Assembly (NCBI GenBank): GCA_029940175.1
Contig: JAOZRM010000176.1
Span: 1 to 6,458, forward strand
Direction of reading: 5' to 3'
Length of the DNA: 6,458 bases
From: Candidatus Sabulitectum sp.
GTDB lineage: Bacteria; Fermentibacterota; Fermentibacteria; Fermentibacterales; JCC-6
The notes beneath the pieces were generated by a model, which saw nothing but the letters and a program-made list of their open reading frames with translations, was not told the origin of the DNA and ran no database searches. The position numbers and the translations under genes are program-made. Positions within the stretch are counted from its first letter, which is position 1. Each line of letters begins with the position of its first letter. Shown one piece after another: positions 1-5,329 of this stretch.

Positions 1-906
1 AACTTCACTGATGGAATTCCTGTAAGGATCGGCATTGTAATCCAGTACAACTCCACTTGAACCCAGGCTCTCCAGATAGGCTATCACATAGAGTTCCTCG
101 TCAATAATTTCTTCTGCTGTTTTCTCTACTCTTTCAACATCCTTTTCCACCTCAAAGAACAACTCTCCATCGGGTCTGTAGCCCTGCACAAGATAGATTT
201 CACTGGTTAACTCAGCGATGTAAACATTGCCGGATCTGTCTGCGGTAAACACACGCCCCATAATGCTGTTCTGTAAAAGAGCAGTTAAATTGTTTGGATC
301 GAACGGAAATTCATACTCCCAGTACTTTACAACGGGCTCTTCGCCTTCCTCGTACCTTCCAATGAAGGTAGTGCAAGTAAGGTCTCCACTTTCATTGGGA
401 AGCACTTCAAGTCTCATGGCCGCATAAGCATTTCCATCTGCACCGATTGTGTTCATTGGAGGGTTATTAAAGAAAGGAGTGACAATTCCAAGCCATTCAC
501 CTTCCGTGGTAAAGGCATGCATACCTCCGCTGTAAGGCGTTTCAACAAACACTCTTCCATCACCCACTACAGTCATTGACATGGGGTTGAGAAGTTCTCC
601 CGGACCACTGCCTTCATTGGATATCTGTCTCAGGAATTCTCCTTGAGGAGAATAGACCCGAACACAGCAGGCGGAACGATCAAGAACAAGAATATTACCG
701 TCAAGGTCATGATCTATGGCCTGCACGGCTCCCAGCACATAGTTGCTGTCACCCAGTTCAACTCCGATGGTACCGGTAATACTCATTTCAATTGTCTGCT
801 CTACAGAGTCGCTGATCTCTTCCGGCGCTTCGCTAAATTCCTCATATCCGCATCCAGCCAGAATCATCAGGGAAAGTACAACAGGAACACTCATTATTTT
901 GATCAT
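1..906 (-). CDS. Lipoprotein with six-bladed beta-propeller-like repeats (3' end beyond window)
   Basis: The reading frame is open from an ATG at 906 to the left edge (302 codons, no stop), so the C-terminus is missing. An AAAGGAG ribosome site lies just upstream, which fixes the start. Residues 1-19 form a short lipoprotein signal: hydrophobic stretch VPVVLSLMILAG, then lipobox LAGC with Cys19 as the predicted acylated residue, followed by an acidic linker (about 22-40). From about residue 57 it shows propeller-type strands: DGNILVLD (69-76), a turn with SPQGEFL (86-92), then GSGPGEL (99-105), the signature seen in the bacterial '6-bladed beta-propeller' (NHL-like) lipoprotein family. Further strands with DGN/SGN turns occur near 156-161 and 225-230. 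Such proteins are thought to be envelope-anchored binding or scaffold proteins; no catalytic residues are evident. Family assignment is by motif resemblance; the specific ligand is unknown. It is divergently oriented from the ABC exporter operon. Confidence 0.8.
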   Translation of the reverse strand, partial: MIKIMSVPVVLSLMILAGCGYEEFSEAPEEISDSVEQTIEMSITGTIGVELGDSNYVLGAVQAIDHDLDGNILVLDRSACCVRVYSPQGEFLRQISNEGSGPGELLNPMSMTVVGDGRVFVETPYSGGMHAFTTEGEWLGIVTPFFNNPPMNTIGADGNAYAAMRLEVLPNESGDLTCTTFIGRYEEGEEPVVKYWEYEFPFDPNNLTALLQNSIMGRVFTADRSGNVYIAELTSEIYLVQGYRPDGELFFEVEKDVERVEKTAEEIIDEELYVIAYLESLGSSGVVLDYNADPYRNSISEV

Positions 907-965
907 CTGTTCTCCTTTGCTAGACCACTCAAAAACAAGACGCTCCCAAGGCCTCAACTGTTACA

Positions 966-993
966 ACTATAGTACAGCAATCAAAAATGTAAA
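966..993 (-). promoter_or_regulatory. Predicted sigma70-type promoter of the lipoprotein gene
   Basis: Reading the minus strand, TTTACA (993-988) and TATAGT (971-966) are separated by 16 bases. Each hexamer matches the sigma70 consensus at five of six positions. Transcription would start near 959, giving a leader of roughly 50 bases before the ATG at 906. This is the best-looking promoter in the window, though it is predicted from sequence alone. Confidence 0.6.
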
Positions 994-1077
994 GCGATTC
1001 AGAAATTAGTTAACAGAATTTGTGTATTTTTGTGAATTCAGTTATCTTTTTGAATCAAATCTACTGGGAGGAGAACA

Positions 1078-2010
1078 GTGTCACAAAACTGCATCCAGGT
1101 GAAAGATCTTTCAAAAGCCTACTCAGATATCACTGCTGTGAATAACATCAGCTTTGAAGTGCGTACCGGGGAAATACTTGGAATTCTCGGGCCGAATGGT
1201 TCCGGCAAGACCACAACTCTCAAATCCATCCTTGGGCTGATCGAATTCGACAAGGGCTCAGTTGAGGTGAACGGGCTGTCCATCAGAAAAAACAGAAATG
1301 AGATTCTGACCAACGTCGGTGCAATTCTCGAAGGTGCAAGAAATATCTACTGGCATCTCACTCCCATGGAAAACCTTACTTACTTTGCAGGCATAAGAGG
1401 TATCCCCAAAAAAATCATTGCAGATAGAGCGCAGTATCTTCTTGAAAGTCTTGAGCTTACTGATGTAGCAAACAAGGAGATAAGACAGTTTTCCGCAGGA
1501 ATGAAGCAGAAGTGCGCCCTTGCCTGTGCCTTCATACATGACCCATCGATTCTTCTTCTGGATGAACCCACTCTGGGACTGGACGTGGAGATCACAAGAA
1601 CCATCATGAACTGGCTTGTTGAAGTGGTTGAAAAAGAGGGGAAAACAATCCTCATCACATCCCACAACATGGATTTTGTTGAATCCATCTGTGAGAGAAT
1701 TCTCATCATTCGCAAAGGTGAAATAATCTCCCACGAAACTGTAAAATCCTTAAAGGAGAAGTTTGCCAGAAAACATTTCCTCATTGATCTCCAGAGTGAA
1801 CCTCATGAAACACTCATTGAAAGTGTTTCATCTCTGGGCTCCACTTCCACATCAGGTAATTCCATCAAAGTTGAATTGGAAACACTGGATCATCTTCTTC
1901 CTCTGCTTCAGGCTCTGGATGAGGCGGGGATTAAAATGCTGAATTTCAAAAGTGTGGAGAACGACCTGGAGGATATCTTCCTTGAGGTGATCAGGGAGGA
2001 AACAGAATGA
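1078..2010 (+). CDS. ABC transporter ATP-binding protein (drug/NatA-type exporter)
   Basis: A 310-residue cytoplasmic ATPase that would power the permease encoded directly downstream. The start is a GTG preceded by a strong GGGAGGAG (1066-1073). Visible motifs: Walker A GPNGSGKTT (38-46), ABC signature FSAGM (138-142), Walker B ILLLDEP (158-164) with catalytic Glu163, and the H-loop His196 in TSH. At the usual Q-loop place the sequence reads ILEGARN (83-89), so Glu85 stands where Gln is common. The stretch after about 225 is the accessory C-terminal region typical of DrrA/NatA-like exporter ATPases, ending in NDLEDIFLEVIREE, a form of the usual 'LEDvFl' tail. Length is normal for the family. 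Its stop overlaps the permease start by four bases (ATGA), implying translational coupling. The substrate cannot be deduced; drug, lipid, ion or peptide export are all possible. Confidence 0.93.
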   Translation: MSQNCIQVKDLSKAYSDITAVNNISFEVRTGEILGILGPNGSGKTTTLKSILGLIEFDKGSVEVNGLSIRKNRNEILTNVGAILEGARNIYWHLTPMENLTYFAGIRGIPKKIIADRAQYLLESLELTDVANKEIRQFSAGMKQKCALACAFIHDPSILLLDEPTLGLDVEITRTIMNWLVEVVEKEGKTILITSHNMDFVESICERILIIRKGEIISHETVKSLKEKFARKHFLIDLQSEPHETLIESVSSLGSTSTSGNSIKVELETLDHLLPLLQALDEAGIKMLNFKSVENDLEDIFLEVIREETE

Positions 2011-2771
2011 AAACGCTTAATCTCTTTGGTGCTGAAGGCAGGATGATGTACTGGAGCCTTCGCAGGTATATGTTCAACACCGTTGCAATGGTGGCTGTAC
2101 TGTTCCTTATTTTCATGGGAATGTTCTGGGGAGTAAAGACCATAGGCGGATCAGGGGTAACAGGTGATTCTCTGGACAGCATGCTTGTGGGTTACATTCT
2201 CTGGGTCAGCGCCATGCTTGCGCTGGGAAACACCGGTGGTGAAATTCTCAGTGAATCTCAGCGAGGAACCCTTGAACAGCTCTATCTCTCTCCGCTGGGT
2301 GCTCATCGTATCTTTTTCTTCAGGGCGATTGTCAACATTCTTTTTAACTTTATCATAATGACGATCATGCTCTACCTTTCCATGGCTGCCACCGGCAGGT
2401 GGATGACTATCAATCTGCTCTACCTGTACGGAATGGTTTTTCTGTCCACCCTCTCCCTTGTGGGAATCAGTTTCATGATGGGTGGGCTGGGATTGATACA
2501 CAAGAAAATAAGTTCAGTGAACGGAATTCTTTCCTTTGGTCTTATCGGCCTGATGCTTCTGCCAACCTACCCCATGACACCATATGCTTTTCTGCCATTC
2601 ATCGCAGGAGCGGCAGCAGTACGGAATCATATTGTGCTTGGTGCAAGCTTCCCGGGATGGTGGTACCTGTTCATAGCAGCTAACAGCATTTTCTATATGG
2701 CGCTGGGGCTGGTTATTTTCAAGAAGATGGAGAAAAAAGCAAAACGGTTGAACAAGATGAACCAGTACTGA
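2007..2771 (+). CDS. ABC-2 type transporter permease
   Basis: A 254-residue inner-membrane protein that should form the channel part of the exporter with the ATPase just upstream. The ATG overlaps the ATPase stop codon, and GGGAGGA (1994-2000) inside the ATPase gene serves as its ribosome site. Hydrophobic segments suggest six membrane spans at about 22-43, 59-76, 102-127, 134-157, 168-188 and 217-238, the usual ABC-2 number. The motif GTLEQLYLSPLG (87-98) is the conserved cytoplasmic element after the second span of this family, where the permease meets the ATPase. The C-terminus is a short basic tail (KKMEKKAKRLNK). No second permease is present, so a homodimer of this protein with an ATPase dimer is the simplest complex. 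Substrate unknown. No clear terminator follows the stop. Confidence 0.9.
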   Translation: MKTLNLFGAEGRMMYWSLRRYMFNTVAMVAVLFLIFMGMFWGVKTIGGSGVTGDSLDSMLVGYILWVSAMLALGNTGGEILSESQRGTLEQLYLSPLGAHRIFFFRAIVNILFNFIIMTIMLYLSMAATGRWMTINLLYLYGMVFLSTLSLVGISFMMGGLGLIHKKISSVNGILSFGLIGLMLLPTYPMTPYAFLPFIAGAAAVRNHIVLGASFPGWWYLFIAANSIFYMALGLVIFKKMEKKAKRLNKMNQY

Positions 2772-2856
2772 GCACCTGTACAACCACAAAGCATCGAATC
2801 ATACAATGTACTGAATATCATTATGTTCCAAATATTTCACTTTCGTTAATTCGGGA

Positions 2857-2884
2857 TTGCATTCCATTATTATCATGATATATT
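2857..2884 (+). promoter_or_regulatory. Predicted extended -10 promoter of the AAA/DUF4143 gene
   Basis: TATATT (2879-2884) matches the -10 consensus at five of six positions and is preceded by TG-N (2876-2878), the extended -10 element. A weak -35 candidate TTGCAT (2857-2862) lies 16 bases upstream. The whole gap is AT-rich. Transcription would start at about 2890-2892, leaving a leader of about 28 bases to the ATG at 2919. Predicted from sequence only. Confidence 0.5.
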
Positions 2885-2898
2885 TGGAGTGTACTCCA
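2885..2898 (+). promoter_or_regulatory. Operator-like inverted repeat at the predicted transcription start
   Basis: TGGAGT-GT-ACTCCA is a perfect 6-base dyad with a 2-base centre. It begins immediately after the predicted -10 box and covers the expected transcription start of the AAA/DUF4143 gene, a position where a bound repressor would block initiation. I do not recognise it as the site of a specific regulator. A dyad this short can occur by chance, so position is the main argument. Confidence 0.4.
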
Positions 2899-2918
2899 GA
2901 ATAAACGGGAGATTTGTA

Positions 2919-4100
2919 ATGCGAAGCAGATACTTACAAAGCATAATTGAGAAAGACATTGAAAACAAAATGATCTTTCTAGCCGGCCCCAGACAGGTTG
3001 GCAAAACTACCTTAACTCAAATAATTGCCAGCAACTACTCGAGACCGGTTTACCTTAACTGGGATTACTCCAGCCATAGACAACAGATATCAAACTTGCG
3101 CTGGAGCCCGGATACTGACTTGTTGATTCTTGATGAAATTCACAAAGAACCCAACTGGAAAAACCTTGTGAAAGGCATCTGGGACACCAGAAGCAGCAAC
3201 ATGCACATGATTGTTACGGGAAGTTCAAGGCTGAACATTTACAGGAGGGGTGGTGATTCTCTCTCTGGAAGATATCTCCTCCACAGATTGCATCCTTTTT
3301 CATTGAAAGAGCTTAACCTGAAAGATAATTGTTCTTTTCAACTTCAAGAAAATACATCGCCTTCTTTAAGCTTTGATAAGGAATCTGAAGGGCTGAATAA
3401 GCTTTTCGAATTCGGTGGATTCCCTGAACCACTACTCGCAGGCAACAAGAGACAGTGGAGGCGGTGGAAACTAAACCGCTTTGAAACTGTAATCAGAGAA
3501 GATATCAGAGACACAGCAGGAGTGAATCTGATAAACAAACTTGAGTTGATGGGGCACATGCTGAATGATAAAGTGTGCAGCCCACTATCTATGAGTTCTT
3601 TTGCTGGAGATCTGAAAGTAAGTCCCAAAACCGTAAAGAGCTGGCTGGAAATATTCAGTGAGAACTACTTTATTTTTAAAGTTCCACCATATCACAAAAG
3701 CCTTCACAGAGCATTGCGAAAAGAGTCCAAGTATTACCTGTGGGACTGGTCTGTACTAGATGATCCCGGATCCAGGTTTGAGAATCTGGTCGCATCACAT
3801 CTTCTGAAATTCTGTAATTTCGTTTCAGATACTTATGGTTATTCAGCCAGGCTTTTTTATATCAGGGATACAGACCAAAGAGAAGTCGATTTCCTAATTG
3901 AGTGGGAAAACAAACCGTGGATCATGGTGGAATGTAAGCTGAAACAAGGAGGCAGGCTTCTACCACTTAAATACTTCGGAGAGCGTCTTGATGTAACGCA
4001 ACGATTTATGGTGGTTATGGAAGATGAGGTAGACTACATTGAACACAACTCTAATGCTCGCGTCATCTCAGCAAACAAATTCCTTAATGCATTTGTATAA
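2919..4100 (+). CDS. AAA family ATPase with DUF4143 (PD-(D/E)XK-like) C-terminal domain
   Basis: I chose the ATG at 2919 (393 residues) because GGGAG (2907-2911) sits seven bases upstream and because family members begin close to this point. An in-frame GTG at 2889 has no ribosome site and lies inside the operator-like dyad. The N-terminal AAA_14-type ATPase domain has Walker A GPRQVGKT (23-30), Walker B LLILDEIHK (68-76) and a sensor-1-like TGSSR (100-104), followed by SGR and HPFSLKEL (about 116-132), typical of the family. GGFPEP (166-171) is another family hallmark. The middle part (about 205-265) looks helical, winged-helix-like. The C-terminal DUF4143 region has FEN (287-289) and a nuclease-like set: REVDFLI with Asp324, then VECK with Glu338 and Lys340. 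The cellular role of this widespread family is not established; proposed roles include DNA-linked functions and mobile or toxin-antitoxin-like behaviour. It is a single-gene transcription unit convergent with the cupin gene (33 bases between stops). Confidence 0.9.
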   Translation: MRSRYLQSIIEKDIENKMIFLAGPRQVGKTTLTQIIASNYSRPVYLNWDYSSHRQQISNLRWSPDTDLLILDEIHKEPNWKNLVKGIWDTRSSNMHMIVTGSSRLNIYRRGGDSLSGRYLLHRLHPFSLKELNLKDNCSFQLQENTSPSLSFDKESEGLNKLFEFGGFPEPLLAGNKRQWRRWKLNRFETVIREDIRDTAGVNLINKLELMGHMLNDKVCSPLSMSSFAGDLKVSPKTVKSWLEIFSENYFIFKVPPYHKSLHRALRKESKYYLWDWSVLDDPGSRFENLVASHLLKFCNFVSDTYGYSARLFYIRDTDQREVDFLIEWENKPWIMVECKLKQGGRLLPLKYFGERLDVTQRFMVVMEDEVDYIEHNSNARVISANKFLNAFV

Positions 4101-4133
4101 TTCTGAAGCAATCAACCGCCATGCATCATTGCT

Positions 4134-4469
4134 CTATTTCGGTATTGAGCAGAGAAAAACCAGAGGTTTATCACCTGTGTTTACAAAACCGTGTTCCTCG
4201 TTGGGAAGCACAAGAGCCGAACCACCGGCTTTCAGGTTGTGAACACCTTCGGAATGTTTAACCTGCCCTGCTCCTGAAAGCACATAGATCACGTGTTCCC
4301 AGTCATGGGTATGATAAGGAGTGTTTCCACCTGGCCTGATTGAGAACTGCCTCATGATAAAATTCGGAGCTCCATCAACTTCAGAAATAAGTACACGTTT
4401 AGTAACACCCTTTGCTCCAGCAACATCCACAGACAGAGCTTCAATCTCTGTGAGATCTCGAACAATCAC
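4134..4469 (-). CDS. Small single-domain cupin protein
   Basis: A 111-residue protein of the cupin fold, the usual size for a one-domain member. Start is GTG at 4469, supported by a strong AAAGGAGG six bases upstream. Cupin motif 1 is seen as GGNTPYHTHDWEHVIYVLSG (47-66), with His53 and His55 as metal ligands and Glu58 or His59 as the third. Motif 2 is GSALVLPNEEHGFVN (83-97), with His93 as the last ligand. The tail FLCSIPK matches the subgroup with 'PWEHEVYVLEG' and a C-terminal 'FLCxIP'. These proteins bind a divalent metal and act as small-molecule dioxygenases, isomerases or sensors; which applies here cannot be told. It lies 12 bases downstream of the OsmC-family gene, with its ribosome site in that gap, so the two are almost certainly one transcript. 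Confidence 0.88.
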   Translation of the reverse strand: MIVRDLTEIEALSVDVAGAKGVTKRVLISEVDGAPNFIMRQFSIRPGGNTPYHTHDWEHVIYVLSGAGQVKHSEGVHNLKAGGSALVLPNEEHGFVNTGDKPLVFLCSIPK

Positions 4470-4475
4470 AAGGCG

Positions 4476-4483
4476 CCTCCTTT
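4476..4483 (-). promoter_or_regulatory. Ribosome binding site of the cupin gene, abutting the OsmC stop
   Basis: On the minus strand AAAGGAGG (4483-4476) is a near-ideal Shine-Dalgarno sequence six bases before the GTG start at 4469. Its first bases overlap the TAA stop (4484-4482) of the upstream OsmC-family gene. This decides the GTG start and implies that ribosomes finishing OsmC can restart on the cupin gene. Confidence 0.8.
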
Positions 4484-4889
4484 AAAGCTCTGATTCTGTA
4501 AGCACTTCAATGTCAAACACCGGCAGGGTCGCTTCAATATGTTTTGCAACTGCGCACTGCTCAGCGGAACGGATAAGAGGGGCATGGTACTTCTGAGGGA
4601 ATGCATCCGGAACAATAATGTTGATCTTCACTTTACCAATCATTCTTTTCTCTGGATCAACTTCTGTAGACATTGAAAGGGATACGCCATCTGTAGATAA
4701 TCCGCGATGCTGACAGAATGATAGAACATAAATACCAGCGCAGGTTGCCATGGAAGCCAGAAACAGTGTGAAGGGCTCTGGTGCAGATCCCTCTCCGCCG
4801 CCTCGAAGCCCCTGGTCTGTCTCTATTGTAAAACCTTCAGTAACAGCATCTACTCTTTTTCCTCCTGGAAATACTACTTTCAAATCCAT
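4482..4889 (-). CDS. OsmC/Ohr family protein
   Basis: A 135-residue cytoplasmic protein of the OsmC/Ohr superfamily, normal length. ATG at 4889 has AGGAG (4903-4899) nine bases upstream. The family's two reactive cysteines are present: Cys50 in FLASMATCAGIYVLSFC and Cys112 in SAEQCAVAKHIEA. A third cysteine, Cys59, lies on the helix after Cys50. GGGEGSAPEPFTLFLASMATC (30-50) is characteristic of the branch with 'APSPFDLFLASLGTCAG', which differs from classical Ohr. Known members reduce organic hydroperoxides through the cysteine pair; for this branch the natural substrate is not established, so a thiol-peroxidase role is inference. It is the middle gene of a minus-strand run: a zinc-ribbon gene lies 86 bases upstream and a cupin gene 12 bases downstream. 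No regulator is encoded nearby. Confidence 0.9.
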   Translation of the reverse strand: MDLKVVFPGGKRVDAVTEGFTIETDQGLRGGGEGSAPEPFTLFLASMATCAGIYVLSFCQHRGLSTDGVSLSMSTEVDPEKRMIGKVKINIIVPDAFPQKYHAPLIRSAEQCAVAKHIEATLPVFDIEVLTESEL

Positions 4890-4975
4890 CTCTCACCACT
4901 CCTGTATTTTTATATACGCAAAGGGTCTGCTTCATCTCTGTTCCATAATTACTGTCAGATGGGAACACGCCGTGA

Positions 4976-5242
4976 TTACATTAGTTCCCGGGCAAAAAGA
5001 AGTGCAATAAGAAGAACGACAACACCAACTGCACCAAGTACGGAAAATATTCTTTTTCTCTTAATACCTGATTGAAATTCCTCTGGAAACTCTACCAGAG
5101 GTATCTTTCCGCAGGTGGGGCAGTTGTAGGAGGCTGCGGAGTTTGCTATCAGCAATCCGATAAGTCCTGCGTGTCTGCCAACGTTGCTTGTGGCTGATTT
5201 GTGTACCTGCTGCTCATGACATCTGGGGCAAAGCTGTTCCAT
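4976..5242 (-). CDS. Small zinc-ribbon membrane protein of unknown function
   Basis: An 88-residue protein. ATG at 5242 has AAAGGAG (5259-5253 region) upstream at slightly long spacing. Two CxxC pairs, Cys5/Cys8 (CPRC) and Cys41/Cys44 (CPTC), should form one zinc ribbon. Between them is a moderately hydrophobic stretch (about 25-37, GLIGLLIANSAAS). After the second pair comes GKIPLVEFPEEF (45-56), resembling an uncharacterised group of small bacterial proteins with 'CG.I...EFP.E'. Residues 60-64 are basic (IKRKR), followed by a clear membrane span at about 65-83, so the ribbon would face the cytoplasm by the positive-inside rule. I do not recognise a named family, and no enzymatic role is visible. 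It could be an accessory or assembly factor. It is upstream of the OsmC-family gene on the same strand and may share its transcript. Confidence 0.75.
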   Translation of the reverse strand: MEQLCPRCHEQQVHKSATSNVGRHAGLIGLLIANSAASYNCPTCGKIPLVEFPEEFQSGIKRKRIFSVLGAVGVVVLLIALLFARELM

Positions 5243-5271
5243 ACTTGTCTCTCTCCTTTGTCTAGAATTGT

Positions 5272-5310
5272 GAGCTAAAATACAAGGGGGTGACCGTTCA
5301 GGCCACCCCC
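5272..5310 (-). terminator. Rho-independent terminator of the VIT/VWA gene
   Basis: The sequence at 5286-5310 forms a GC-rich hairpin: GGGGGTGACC pairs with GGCCACCCCC over ten positions with one A/C mismatch, closing a 5-base loop (GTTCA). On the minus strand the stem is followed by TTGTATTTT, a broken T-run. It starts 19 bases beyond the TGA stop at 5330, the expected place for ending transcription of the incoming minus-strand gene. The plus-strand side has no T-run, so it is directional. Confidence 0.8.
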
Positions 5311-5329
5311 AATCTCTGTAGAAGAATTA

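Noticed and set aside
643..1009. Two plus-strand open frames opposite the lipoprotein gene
   Set aside because: They overlap a well-supported minus-strand gene with signal peptide, lipobox and promoter; their translations look like no protein family.
1015..1040. GAATT...AATTC inverted arms and repeated TGTG upstream of the ABC operon
   Set aside because: Arms are five bases with a long AT-rich spacer; not distinguishable from chance.
1258..1784. Long minus-strand open frames inside the ABC ATPase gene (158 and 134 codons)
   Set aside because: They are antisense to a gene with all ABC motifs intact, lack ribosome sites and overlap each other.
2798..2845. AT-rich short dyads (such as AATAT...ATATT) after the permease gene as a terminator
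   Set aside because: Stems are about five A/T pairs without a GC core or a following T-run.
2889..2918. GTG at 2889 as the start of the AAA/DUF4143 gene (ten extra residues)
   Set aside because: It has no ribosome site, lies within the dyad at the predicted transcription start, and the ATG at 2919 has GGGAG at ideal spacing and a typical family N-terminus.
4911..4916. TATATA as a -10 box for the OsmC-family gene
   Set aside because: No acceptable -35 lies 16-18 bases upstream and the implied start would abut the ribosome site. A promoter in the 86-base gap is possible but not supported enough to list.
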